64,000 nucleotides of DNA from Rhyzopertha dominica. Its lineage: Eukaryota > Arthropoda > Insecta > Coleoptera > Bostrichidae. Under the pieces are notes generated by a model. That model made no database searches, was not told the origin of the DNA, and was given only the letters and a program-made list of their open reading frames with translations. A program made the translations under genes and the position numbers. This document shows, one piece after another, positions 35,821 through 49,800 of the stretch. Location: contig QCXZ01000086.1 of assembly GCA_025024175.1 (NCBI GenBank), forward strand, positions 1,860,001 through 1,924,000, given 5' to 3'. Numbering within the stretch: the stretch's first letter is position 1; each line of letters opens with the position of its first letter.

Positions 35821-38800
35821 GTTTATATCCAAGGCAAGAGCAACAATACCTATCCAGGATATTAATTTGCTCAAGCATGCCCTCGGTAAGGACCTGCTGG
35901 CGTTGTGCAGTGCTGCAGATGTTGGCGTATGCATTAGATGATCACACTGGTGGTGATGTCTTCCACAAGTTTTAGCGCATGGTTCCTTTGGAGTACCTAC
36001 ATTAAGCAGTGACTAATCCAATTAAAGTGTTTCCTCAGAAGCCAGCAATGCGGTAATGATATTACACAGATGAATACAAATGTTTGTTGAACTAGCAGCC
36101 AAACATATTAATTAAGTTATCGTCAATGTTAGGAGCTCCTTCGTAATGTGTGTTCTGGTGTGGGTAGGTATGCACGCAGGCTTTTCCTGTAGGTATTCAA
36201 TAAATTGGTGTGTTTGCGATCGATCTTCGCCTTGCCGCCGACAGGGCGACAGCTTTCAAAAAGTGCAACACGATGGCGAACTCGAACAGTGGGAAAACAA
36301 AATTTATTTCGAGCGGTAATAAATGAACATCGGCGCTGCCGGATCGGCCAAGTCAGCGCTATAATGGAGCGAACGCAAACAAAGTACTTTAAACCCAACA
36401 AAAATACACGGTCCATTTAATTTTTTCAGAAATTTGCTGAGTGCCAGCACGCGAACGCACTGCGGGTTATCGAAAGCTTTTAGCGAGAAAATTATATAGA
36501 TACTAGCGCCCCTACTTGGGAACGAACGGCTTATTAATTTCAGCGGTTTACGTCGTACCGCCGTTAACGAATTAAACCAGGCGATGGAGTTGACAAACGG
36601 ATTGCAGATTGTTAAGCAAAAAGGACGGCTTCGCTGTACCAAACCTAATTTGTCTAACGACATTAACGCAAATCTGCTTTTCATGTGAGTGAAGCTCGCA
36701 AACGAATTTGGAAATTCATCCTCCCGACTGAAAAAATGTTTGTTTCACACACAAATGCAGTACATGGAGGACTCTCAGTAAAATAATCTCGGCCTCTAAT
36801 TTTTCCTTGTTTTGTAATTTCCTCAAATTAGCAGAAAAAGGGAAACACGATACCAGAATGGTTCTTGAATGTATTTTAAGGCATTCAACCGTGATGCAGA
36901 TTTCTGCAACGATTTGACTTTTAACCAAGAACTGGTCATCCCAAGTCAAACGACGGCACAATATCAAACATCTTGTTAGATAATAAACAGCGACGTACAC
37001 CACTCAACAAAAGATAAAAGGCAAGAGTGTTAGGCCCAGAGCATAAAAGTACAGTTTACATATTAGTGCACCTTTTACGGTGCCTTCAAATTCTTGTTTG
37101 TGTCCGAACAGTGTGCAGTTATGGTTCATAACAACAGAGTCTGGACAAACATTTAAGAAAATATTTGTTCCGTACACATTTTTTGCTTTCTGTTGACTGC
37201 AAACAGTGTAGTAATTCTAAACTGTCCATAATAAAAAAAAACTTCAAAATACTACTCTCACAAATCGGATAAACAGTGAGTCAGCTGCATTTGGATGAGT
37301 GCAGTTCTTTCAGTGGAGCTAACTGTTGACATAACAAACCAAGTCCATTCGAACATTGTTATATTAGTTACATATCGATGAATCCCCCGGCCCTTTGGGC
37401 TTTCAAACGAAGGAAACGCGGGCGTAACGGCAGGCGATGCAACAAAAGTCAAAAACAACTAATTTGCCGTGAATGCGAAACCTCGTCAATAACAAAATGC
37501 TTTTATGCGTTTTACTTTACAAATATAATGCGTTCTATAGACTTTTGCCTCTCGAAGGAAGTGCGTTTGCATTTTTTAGAATGGCACACCTTTAGTTAGA
37601 AGGAAAAGAAGATTCTGTTCTTGCAGGCATTCACAATGTCTACATACTAATAAATGAAAGTTTGATCTTGAATTTGTAGTATTACATCACTTCATATCAT
37701 TTAGTGCATGTCGTTTGACGAGGTTTTACCAAACCCTCTCGTGTTAAACCGGAATATACTTCCAGTTTATCCAGTGTTCCCTTAGAACTAATTTATTCCT
37801 GTGAGGTACTGTCGGTTTTGTGTACTGCATAGTGAATTCACACCAGGTAGTTAGTTATTGCGTGGTGTCTATGAAAGTGGTCAATGCATTTGATGTGAGT
37901 ATTGTGGCTTTGTAGGTGACTGTTTGCTTATATTAGATTTGTTGTTACGGCAATTCTGGCTAAATATGCGTATATTTTGTTGTTTGCTTCAATCCATTAA
38001 ATGCTACTCTAGATATCAAATAAAATTGTAAATTCAACGATCCCTTACGATACGAAACAGATAAATATTGAAACTATAAATTGCTATAAGTTTCAGTACT
38101 TCAGAAGTTTTCATGTGCCATATTGCTTCATGGCTGAAGCTGGAAAAAAACAGACATGCACAGGGTTTTTTGCTTTGTAATTGGTTGCTACATATGTTTT
38201 GTGAAAACACATCAAAAAGTTCGGTCGCGCTAGCTTTTCTATGTTAAAAGCATCTAACCACTTTGTCCTTACGATTATATACTTAATTAATACAATCTAT
38301 TTAGTATAAGTGAACTTCGAAACTATGGATATTTCCGTGCATTTTTCATTCCGGGTAATGAAGGGTTGTCAATATGCACTTTACGAAGTCCACACTCAAT
38401 GAATATTTGGGTTGAACGGTGTCATATAACTTTGGAGTGAAGGTTTTATGAGACTGCCATTGTTTGCAGGTACTATATACGAATCAGGGTTACTGTCACG
38501 AAACCAGCGGATACCTCTGATTGATGTCTTCCTCGGCGTTCACAGAGTCGCCGTATTTTACACAAAAATGCTTTTAAAAATCTGATTGGACGGTATTAAA
38601 AAAATAGTTAAAACAGATACCAAAGTGGATTCTTCATCAGATTGTTGTCTCAAACCCTACCTTCGCATATTATATTAAGAAAGAGTTCTTTTGCGGGTGT
38701 CTACTATTCTGTCAAACAAGAGCTTTTTAATTTATTCCCGTAACTGTCTCCGCAAGTAACGCGAAAGTTATAATTCCGCGCGGTGCAGCCAGCGACGCCT

Positions 38801-39299
38801 CTTTGATAAACGAGGAATTTTCGGGCAACAAACATGAAGAGTTTAACAAAGCAGGCATAGTTAATTAGCAAATTAAGCGTTAAAACCACGTGCCAGTGCG
38901 CTGTTGCCTCCCTGATGGTAAACATCTAAAAGTAAAAACTTGCTTAACGAATTTGTGGAAACTTTCCGAATTTATAGCTCCTCTCCGAATTGCCGCTCGA
39001 CTTCTAGCAACCAGTAATTTCTAGCTTTAAATTAATGACTTACGGCGTACGCTAGAGTTCGTACACCATTCCTCTTGCATCCGGAATACACGTGCGCGGA
39101 GTCGTTCGGAAATAAGTCCGGCATTTTATTGTTCGCGACCTAGAAAGGAAGTCTGAGGAGCAGATTAACCGTAAAAAGCTTTAGCATAAAGTAATAATCG
39201 GTGCATAAAATCAAAAATCTAAACGCTGTGGCGCTTTGGAGATTTGAGATTCTAACAATGCTCAAAAGGAATGTACAAACTAAGGAGAAACTATTAGAT
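35821..39299. other. Non-coding stretch
   Basis: The first 120 bases may still be LINE sequence. At 36200-36690 there are overlapping open frames on both strands in a GC-richer patch, with no motif. Nothing else is recognised. Confidence 0.35.
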
Positions 39300-39430
39300 G
39301 CACAGAATACAAAGAATATTGTTTACAGAATGGAAGAACAGTGTGTACCACAGTAAAATGGAATTTCAGAAAGGCTAAATAAAGTGAGGACAGTGTTAAT
39401 AGATACTGGACTGCTAAAGCCATCATGCAG
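39300..39430 (+). mobile_element. Ty1/copia-like integrase relic
   Basis: The plus strand reads CVPQ, a stop in place of one codon, then NGISERLNKVRTVLIDTGLL. Copia-type integrases carry a PQQNGVxERxNR motif around the last catalytic glutamate, followed by a helix with LLxxAxLP. The match is close in spacing, with the glutamate of SER retained. The purine-rich sequence to about 39700 may be the rest of the worn element. No LTRs are seen. Confidence 0.6.
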
Positions 39431-39719
39431 GACGAGCAAGAAACTACAACCAAGAGCAGAAGAAATAAGAATGTTGAGTGAGAGATTATGAAATCCAAAA
39501 AATAATGAAGTCAGGAGATGATAAAATAAATACAAGCTGAAGGAAGAAGAGTTAGCCAAAAATCATCAATCAAAACAAGAAGAAAGGAATGCACATGCGT
39601 AGAAAAGAAGAATGAACAAAATAGAGATGAAGATACTGCAGGAATAAAAACTGAAGATCACGACTAGCTGTAAGCCAATGAAGGTAGTTAGTACAGATAT
39701 TGAAAAAATAACTGAAAAC

Positions 39720-42700
39720 AACGATTATGGCAACATTAAATGTTGAAGACGTAGTTCTCTAACTCGTCAAGTAAACCAGATTTTCCGAGGGCGCCGCAGT
39801 AGAGGAAACATAAGCAAAATTAACGCGGAAACAGAGGTGTAGGTAGTTATGTCATTATTTTTAATCCCGGTCCGTAGGCCACCGTTATTTATTCGGTCGA
39901 GAGCATGAATATTGTAGGGTTCCCGTACAGGAAGAGAAATTCTTTGTCTGCGCTCGTTATAAAATAAGGGTGGAGCGAAGATTGATTTGTTGGGGGCTTT
40001 ATCTTGATTCCCACCTAACCGAATGTATGGGTAAAGCCAGCCGTGCTACGTGGGACGTAAAGTGATAATGTTTTCCCGTCCGGACATGACTACATCAAAC
40101 GGAACTTGTCAATATTAAATACCCGCTTTCTTCCGGCCGTGAGTTCAGTGAAATTAAGTTACCTGGGCGATTCTAGGTCGGCTTTCGCAATGTTATTACG
40201 CTGCAATAAGCGGGACTTGCCGCAGTCGAAAAACGTATCTATTTTTGATGTCATTAGCCGGTTGCTTTCCTCGCGACGGTCTGCTGAATTTAAAACTGTC
40301 GGAGGTGCTGTGCAAATGACAAATGCATCGCAGCACATGTGAGGNATTTGTATTTGAACACACCGCAAACAGGAGCTGTCTTTGTAATTGAATAGACACA
40401 TTTTTATGATTTTCACCATAAAAAATATTCGTTCTTGAGTAACCCTTTTTCTAATGCTCCCTTCTTTTTCTGATGGAACTAAGCTCATAAAGTTGAAGAC
40501 ATTATCATCAGAGACTACGACTTCACAGAACTATGCAAACCACCCGATTTAGCAACCAGGAAAAACGTTCTTAGAGGAAAAGATTGGAATCACGAAAGAG
40601 TTTTCTTGACGGAATGACACAGTTGAAGAAACCTTGAGGAAAATGCGTTGATTAGAAGGAAGTTACTTAATTATTACATATATTCTATAAAGATAAACAA
40701 TAAGTTTCGTATAATTCGATGGGCCTGATGTAGTCATTCAACGAAACTTGTTTAACATGCCAAGTTGTTATCGAAATTTAGCTCTCTTATGTAGTTAGGT
40801 AGTAATGACAATGCTTAATTAAAAAGGTGCGAATTGTTTATTCTTATGAATTCCGGCAAATTCCAAGGAATCCCTAATGAATTCGATAAAATGTTAGTCC
40901 TTAAAAGTCAATCTGGAACTCGAACTTTGTATTTATACCTGTTTTTGTTACAGGCATAAATGGTAGAGCTGTATTTATATAATTGTGCGATGTTAGATAT
41001 CGTATCGTTGTAAATATGGAGATGATATAGAGGTTTTATAGTAAATGCTTAAATAAGCTACATAAAAATTCAAATTTGTCTCGGAGAATGCCAAAGAAAC
41101 AGTAGGTTTGAAAAAGTACAGTACAGAACCAGCAAGAGTTTAATGATTTTGAAGGATTTCCTAGACATTCCTAGACTTCGACTTTTAGTTTAAACTTGAG
41201 ATTAAGTTTCTGGGCTACGTTCTTAGCTTTTGCTTCTGCTCAACAAACAATTTCGAACGAGTCCTTTGCTAGAAACTGACGCAGTGTCCTTCATTTATGC
41301 AATTTGGGCTCCAGAAAGCCTTTCACCACACTTATTGTAACTTATTTTCCATTAGTCTAAAGGAAGGACGAACCTTGAAGTTAAAAATACAAATCGATCA
41401 TTACGGCATGAGCCTTGCGTCATAATGTGACTGAAATTAACCCCGTCAGGTCGATAAATACAAGAGAACAAACGATAAAGAAAACTCAAGCCGTGCAAAT
41501 AGCGCTGTCCAATTCAATATCCCCCCGTTTAATAATGGATTCAAATTATACGGCTTTGATGGCGCCGTATTCGTTAAACCTGGGAATTGCAAAATATTAG
41601 TCTGGTGTGGAGCATAGCGATTCTTGAGGTGCTGCGGACGAATGCCGTGATACGACGCCCTAACGAAGCAATGTAAACAAGCGCCCGAGTATGCTTAATG
41701 GTTTCGTTTAAAGCACATTATCAGCCCCCGCGAATTATGCGACGTCGCGGGCCCCGGTGATTAAAAAGTAAATTGACGCACTCGTTGGTATCTGCAGATA
41801 TGCAGTTTTTAAGGGGATGAGGGATTCATCATCTTGTTTTCGTTTGATGTGTTTTACCGTAGAAGATTCAAATTTTATTCGGTTTGGTCTGATCGAAGTC
41901 AGGAGTATCTAGTAATAGATTCTTGAACAATAATAAGTTCCATCTTTCAAATGCTTGTCCTGATATTGTAGACTTAATGCGTACTGTTCCCGATTTTACC
42001 GTTGTTGCGATCGTATAAACAAAACGTTACGAGATTAAAGAAACCACTTTAATTCGATGGATCTAAACTGACAGTAAACCGGAGCATCGACAGCGGGATC
42101 CAGCTGTCGGCACTCATTGAAACACCCAGTTGGGGATTTATAGTTTTACTTTCGTGCTGCCAATGCAATAAGTAAGATATTAAATTGAATATTATGCTCG
42201 AGTTTGAGGAATTGTAGACGATAAGCAACCGCAATGTTCGATTTCCTAACATCCGATGCTTTACTGTTCATGTTTTCAATTTGCGCACTAGTTGGCAAGA
42301 AATTTCCCAAATCAATCGTCACATAGAGGGTCCTCACACATTTAGTTTTGCCGACCAAGGAAATGTGAAGGCCGGAAAAGCTTCCAAACTGGTTGGGCCA
42401 GCCGGAAATAGGATCTACACGTTACAGATTCGTGCTAAATCGACCTGCACTGGATGTCTCTCAAGCGATAACGCGCACAAACGCTGGCTGAAAAAAAAAC
42501 TGAAAGTTGCAATTAACCTGGTTGTCAACAATGCTTGTGGCCTGCTGATAAGTAGGGCAGTATCAAACAGAAAAAATCTCCGAGGAAACAAAAACATTGC
42601 CAGGTCACGTCCAGTCATCGATTCTGCCCGGTGCACCGAGATGGCTTTGCACGGAAGCTTTTTGAGCTTTTACTCCTACTTTGTTTTAGTTGAAAACTCT

Positions 42701-45700
42701 TCTTTAGTTGCAGAAAATACGGTGACTTCGTGGGGACTGCGCTTGTTTCGGTGGGCTTGCATTCGAGACTTCTATAAGCTGGCCCACAACGTAGTGGAAC
42801 GTGTTTTGTCGATTTAAAAATGGATTTTACTATTTCTAGCACACTTTCCAACAACATAAGTATACATAATTAGCGCGCGCTCTTGTGTTTGTTGTTGTGA
42901 ATGGTATTTTGCATTGTCCACGACAATTACCGAATATGCAGGTAAAAATTGTAATAATTCATTGGTAAACCATGTTTCAAACAATGATGATAATTAGCAG
43001 ATGCTTTAAATGTAGCCTTTCTTTAAGTGAAGATTGGCTCAGAGGTGTTTGAATCCATCGATTTCCTCCGTGCAGACAAGTTCCGCTCCCGTTTCAAAAA
43101 CTTTTCCTTCCAATTCCGAAGCGGAATCCGTCAACCAACACAGCAACATAAACCGTTGCCGTCGGCCCATTTTCCATCTTCAGGATCTATTTACAACTTT
43201 AAAAATAAATGAGCTCCATTCAGCTGTCTGCCGGAGAGGGCACAGCATCCTGAGGAGCAAATAAATCTTATATTTTATTGAACCGGACTACCCTTAATAA
43301 TTAAACTTGTGCAACGAGGAAGGCGCATTATTCGGAGGCTCGTACGAACTCCTTATGCCGCTGTTTCGCACGTGTTTATTTTGGGTTTATCGGAATCGCG
43401 CACAGGAAGTGAATATATGCAGCGAAGTAACCTCCATGGCGTATCAGATCTTGTATAGCGTAATGCATGCATTTAGACACGGCAAACATCCCGCCAGTTG
43501 AATTTTAGTGCACATTGTCGGTATTTTCGGCCCTCTAAAGAGTCCACACTAAAGTTTTTCAGCCAATTCCTGTTTATACAATCAGTATTGCATATGTTCT
43601 CTTCATAATAGCAATGAGTTAATCAATTCTTCTATTCTTATTTGTGGAACATTTTTAATTCTTCTAAAAGAATCAAATGCAACTCTTCAGGAGTCTCTGG
43701 TATGCCCAGATGAACGTGCGTTTGTAGCTAATTCCATTCCTGCGCACAAAATGGTCTTGTAGATTCTTCAAGGATACATACACATATTTGCGAGCACTTT
43801 TGCTTTATCGCTCCAAAATTAATGGTTTACAAGAGCGTTCTTTGGGCCTTTGGAGTGCTAGTTGCAGGAACGGCACAGTTTGCGCTGGTTGGACAAATGC
43901 CGCTTGTTTTACAGGCAAGACGGCGTAAAGCGATTGTTCGAACTGCGCCAGACAATGCCCAGGATTGATTACGTCCGATATCTGCTAAACCGCAAGGGGA
44001 TCGGACCGGTTAAATTTCATTACACGATTCTGCATTTCAGTTGAAATTGAAAATTAGCCCCGCGTTGTGAATGAGTAATTCCCGGCGACCCCACGGGCAG
44101 AAACTCCAGGTGACTGTACGCGCTTATTATTAACGATTGTTAATTCTTTTCCGAATTTCGCCGGGCGCAGTTTTAATTAGCAACTGTACGGCTTTGTGAT
44201 GCCAGATGGTTAATTAATTTGGTGTCTGCAAAGGGGTGCGACTGCTTGCGTGGTCCGCGGTACCTGCATTAATTAGCGACCGTGCTGCAATTCCGAAATA
44301 TCAAAGGTGCGCGTGCATGTACGCACACCTTGTTGTTTACACCATGTTCTGTTGCAAAAAAATTGCATCCCCCAAATGGAAGGAGATTGCTTACACAACT
44401 CAGATGATGTGGTAAAATAAGAGTAAGCTGGAAGCACCGCAACTCTAGAGGCAAGATATGCCACTAAGAAAATGTGCAACACTCCTACATTAATGAAGTA
44501 CGTCTTTATGCTCCTAAAATGTAAAGCCAGTGATGACATCCTAAGTGTTTGTGGATTTTCGCCTTTTATTGTATGTGCCATATTAGCAACTTAGCCTCGT
44601 ACTTGAGCAAGCTTTAGCTAGTTAACAGCCGGCAGCTAGTTTGCATCTTGTAGATTGCAGCGGAAGCAAAGTTTATGTGTGATTTTCATAACATAGGTAA
44701 CTAGCTCGCTAAAAAGACCGCGTGTCGCGCAAGCTGTTAGACTTGCATCTTCATTAACTGCATGTTTACTTCTAGAAGTTTCGGATGCGATGGAGTGTAA
44801 GCAAACTTAATATTCGACGATTAAACTCGATAACGATACATAACGTCGAAGCTTCATGTTAGGCAGAAATGTAGCTTCGCTGTATTTTCAGCTCACTGTA
44901 CAGGGTAGTTCGTTAGCAGACATTTTTTATTTATTATTATCATGTATTCAACAATGCAAGACTGCCAAGTCTAGGAAAGTGAATGCATTCCTCCCGAGAC
45001 AATTTTTTCCATAATTCCTTGTTGATAATAAAGATGAGCTAAATTGCGTGCATTGATTTTCATTCCATCAGTTGAATAAGATACGAATCATTTTTTTTGC
45101 ATGCTATCACTACATCGTAAATCAAAGATTACTGCCAAAGGTAATTTTGCTGCCATTTCAATGGTGGCGCCTAATTTTCTAAGCTCAATAATAAGGGCGG
45201 CTTTAGATAGATATATCCTTAGTTTTTAAAGGGATGGGTTTTGTCTCTTATTAAACGTAATTTAATGTTTTTTTGAAATGACATCACCATTTTTATTCTT
45301 ATTCGCGAATCAAGTAAAACAAGAGAAATTTTTCTGTAAATTGCCATTTCAAGCATCCCTCCAATAACAGAGCACACGACGTTAGGCTTTGCGAAATTCG
45401 TAATTTGCAAATGCATATAGGAAGCTTATTCCCAAGGTATTATGTGTCAGTATATCACGTTACCGGAACGGGAGTTCGGCACCATCAGTTGCCATTCACA
45501 TTACATAATTTCAATGACATCTTTCTGAGCGCAGGGATAAAATATTCGCCGACGAAAAACATTTATTTCGTTGATCGGCACGCAGCACATTTTGCAAACG
45601 CGATTTATGTTTAGGGCATTCTGCGCGTCGGGCATTTCAAAAGCCACGTTAATTTGTTTAGTTTCATAATATAAACAGAACTGGTGAACAATACAGGTAG

Positions 45701-46789
45701 GGCAGCTATTATATTTACTGTTTGATTTAAAGTTTGATTCGTTCGTATTGTATGCTTTGTGCTGCGCTCTATTAATAGCAAAAAAGACAAGCATGAATAA
45801 CTCAGAGCGCGCATTTCGGCCAGCAATCATATCATCTGCATTTCTCTCTATTTCTCTGTCAGTTTTTCAGCTGGTACCTATTTTGCAATAATCATTAATT
45901 AATCAAATACTTCTAAGTACTTTCCAAACATGATTTCAGAAAAAGAGTACTGAATATTTCGCGTCAATTGAATGGATAATTTAGGAAACAATTCGTCATT
46001 TATTCGGGCTTTTTTTCTTTGTTCTATGATGAAATATGGTTCTCTTTTAAATAGAGCCGTATGCTTTTTTATGTAATTAAAGCCCTTATTATCTAAGGAA
46101 TTCAACCATTACGTCATTTGGTATAAAACAAGAATCAAAATGGACGTAATGGGGAAAGTGGTTGGAAAATTATATGAAGAACACTGGAGGTGCTGTGTAA
46201 ACTGAGCTTCTTGGCGATATTTTGATAGGAATATAGCCAAGGCATTTGTCTAATAAATCCAACTTCCAGCACTTCCACTTTTATTTTTTTCCTGGTTTGT
46301 TTATACAAAATAAACTACGTGAAACGAGGAAGCGCTTTTTTACTTGCGTATTATTCACACAAACGGCGTCTCCTTATCTCCCGAATGTTTGCAGTTTTTG
46401 TTGTCGTGTTTTCGCCTACAGAATTATAAAAATGTGTGGCGAAATTGAGTTGACACAATAGCGCTAGAAGACACCACGTCGTTTAGTTGATGGTGCTGGG
46501 AACAAGCTAATAAGAACGTCATTTTTATGGTCGGTCGAAATCTACTTAAGCTGGAGTCTGGCCAAATGCACCGCGCCGGAAGACGTGTCTGTTTCACGGA
46601 GTACTAGTTGTCCCATCAGTTAAATAGGCATTTAGTGGAACCTATAAATTATGGACCGGAATCTCGCACTATGCTAGAAACATCTGTATAAACGTGTAAT
46701 AAAACCGTTTCGAATTCTTTACGAAAGGACAACAGAATTTCGATTCGAACGTTATTACATACTAAGAAGTACAACTTACTTTTTTAAAT
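39720..46789. other. Non-coding stretch
   Basis: Holds a GC-richer block at 42280-42830 open on both strands, a coding-like 42-codon patch at 40477-40615 (see findings), and a TACAGGGTAGTTCG string at 44899. No gene can be supported. Confidence 0.35.
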
Positions 46790-46868
46790 TTTCAAGATGT
46801 CCCAGTGATCCACAATATAATAGGGTATCGTCAGCATAAAGCATTAAAATTCCAGACATATCAATTTT
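46790..46868 (-). mobile_element. LINE reverse-transcriptase fragment with YADD box
   Basis: The minus strand reads MSGILMLYADDTLLYCGSLG. LYADDTxLY is the RT catalytic motif C of Jockey-like elements; TATGCTGACGAT is read from 46838 down to 46827. Flanking blocks of the polymerase are not recognisable. Confidence 0.65.
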
Positions 46869-46869
46869 A

Positions 46870-49800
46870 ATGATGTCGTTACTCTAAATCTTGTGTCATA
46901 TCCCTCATGCATGGTCAAGTGTCTTCTGTGTAAACACAATTCATTATGATCAGAAATTATGTAATTGTAATACGCAAAACATGACTTTGTAAAACCTAGC
47001 GGGTATCAAACTAATTTTTGAAATTAAAAATATTTTTTTAGCATGGTAAATAATAAATTTAACAAGAAATAATGATATCCGTACATATAAATAAGAACAA
47101 ATTAACATTTCCTGTCTCAGTAAATGTTGCTACGAGATCTGTAACCTGCGAAGCATTAACCTGGTTTAATCAGCTGCTCGAGTATTTAAAAAATTTACAT
47201 TCTTTAAACAAGGTTGTTCTCAACTTATCGATTTCTGCCATTTTTAAAATAATGCACTTATTGTATGCAATTTTTTATGTATTTGCTATCTCGTTAATGT
47301 ACATTCCTTTAGGGACAACAAGATAAATAAAAAAATAACTGAAGGGAATTACTCATTAGACAGAACCGATTGCGTTATTATAAATCAATAAAAATATTAT
47401 TTATCTCTGGGTATCAGTGTTTCATTTTTAACTATTATTCTCTTCCGTTATCCGCCAACATCCTACCCGCTCGGAACGTGCTGCTATTTCCTTTTTTATC
47501 ACGTATTTCCGCAATTAAGTCCAGCTGGCTACGTTTTTCGGTCCGAAATTTAAATGTATTAATAATTAACGTTTAATCTGCCGTTTAAACACGCCGAATA
47601 AAGAAATATTGAATAAAACTGTTGTGCGCCAGTGGCGTGCATCAAGCGGAGTAATAAAAGGAAATCTTCGTGATTCTGATTTGTGGGCTAGCAAGTACAG
47701 ATCGATCTTCCTTGGATGTTGTAGACTAACCGCGAGATTACGTTTGTCTCTAAGCGTATGTCAGGTGGTGCTCTCAACTGTTAAATAAGAGGTCGATATA
47801 CGTTACAAAAATTGCTGAACGTGGATTCCCCTGGGCGAATCCTAACGTTTAAAACTCTCTCGCTCATGTACAGCTGGATCTGCCTCGAATACTTACTCTC
47901 ATGTTCCTTTCGGGTATTGAAGCTCATTTTTTACGCTGTTTGGTGGATTACGAAGCCTGTCTCTTTAAATTAGTTGTTTTCAACGTTTCCTTAATTCATT
48001 TTCTGTATTTAACGATCCAGAATATACCAGTTTCCTATGTAAAGTAATCAATCGGGATCATGTCCATTCGTGGAGGAGTATCTCGTGTATAAACCACATC
48101 CCAGGGACAAGGGATCTAATAATTTTCGCCATTTAGTAAAGGTGGTATTTCCTTAAGGATCAAATATATAAATCTTTCCAGCATTCCTCGCAATAAACTG
48201 TAAGTTTCTTAGAGCAGAGCATATTTTACAATATGTGAAACAATTGTAAGCTTAGGATAGACTGTCACCCCTATTTCATGGGACTATTCGTGACTAATTT
48301 ATCAACATTATGATGTTATACTTTCAGGATTTTCGAATTACTTTGCATACTTTACGAGATTCTTTAAAGAACAAGATGTCTCGCGGTCTCTTCCGACTCT
48401 ACGGTGTCTTTTCCTGAAGAGGACCTTTATCGATGCGACCAAATGTATTGTCAGACCAGATGTGTATTGATAAGCTGTTTGTTAGGGGTTAGGCCCTTCC
48501 GGTACCACATGCGAGGCGTCATTAGTGGTTTTACGAGGCCATAGCTCAGGATGTTCCATCGGTAATCATTAACTAGAAATGTACATAAGGCCATTGTAGC
48601 GACAGTGTCGGCACCGGGCGAATCAATACAGGGCAGCCTTAATGGAGAATAATTTTATTGCATTAGCGTGCTGATTTAGCACTCTGCCTTACGGCCGTAA
48701 ACAAGGCCCGGAAAGCTAAATGCTTATAACGCCGAAAAACTAGAATTCCATTCGCGCTTAGGATATCCCCGCCCGCCTCGCAGCCGGAATCAAAATCTGG
48801 CCAACCGCCAACCTGGGCCCCACTTTAACGGATTCCCCCTTTCTGGGCAAAACTAAAACAAATGCCGTCCCGCGCGACATTTTCAATAATCACTGGTTCC
48901 CCAGCGCCCATGCCACCTCTTACAGGCGGCAGCATTCGTTTTGACACTAACGCTGATTTATTTAAGTTCGCCTGGGGCATTTAGGTTGTTCTACATGTAT
49001 TTCCGAACAATAGACGATTTTGCTGTATACATACAAGCTGATTTTTGTAGGAGGTACGGCGCCATCCAGAAAAAGAAAGGTGCTGAAGTACAGTTACTAA
49101 TTTTAACTCTACTAATGGAATTATTTGTCATCAACTTCACCAAACGTATCAAAATCGTCCAAAATCGATAAGAGCAACACGCTATGTCCCTAACATGTTT
49201 GGTCTGTTTAGTAATGAAAACTCATACTCTCCTATTTTATTTTTTGCGTACATATACCTGTAATCTATTTCACATAAGCGTTGCTAGTATCTTTTACATT
49301 GTATGCAGTAACGCAAAACCTCTATAATTGCATGCAAATTATTGACAGAAAAATAAATCCAAGCTTTTCTTGGTACAGGAGTAATTTCTGAAACTACTCT
49401 TATTACTGCTGATTTCAATACAACTCGAGCTCATTTTTATAAAGGAATTACTTCAGTTGCCAACAGTCCACTAAAGAAAAATGATACTGAGACGGTTCGC
49501 ATGATAGTTCTGACGAAGGCGATCTTCGAAGTCATTTTGGTCCAACAAATGGTACTGTTAGGATAACTGAAGTAAGATGGTCCGACAGTAACTTAGTTCA
49601 CGCAGCTTCGAATTGTTCTCGAAAGTTGGAAACTCCTTCAAAGCGTACACATTTATCTAACAGTGACGGAAAGAGTAGTTTTTTTATGGTGGCTCTGGCG
49701 GCATTGCATTCTTTCTCGTTATTTCATCCCCGCTCTACGGAAGGGGAGGTTTGTTTACCGACCACCTAGAAGTAAATCAAGAGATGCGAGAACTAGCATC

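Noticed and set aside
39280..39498. Minus-strand frame with a leucine-rich, signal-peptide-like start
   Set aside because: It is the complement of a purine-rich copia integrase relic whose plus-strand motif is specific; the hydrophobicity follows from base composition.
42281..42817. 178-codon plus-strand open frame, the longest in the window
   Set aside because: It starts at a TTG, its composition is irregular, two minus frames overlap it, and I see no domain or splice support.
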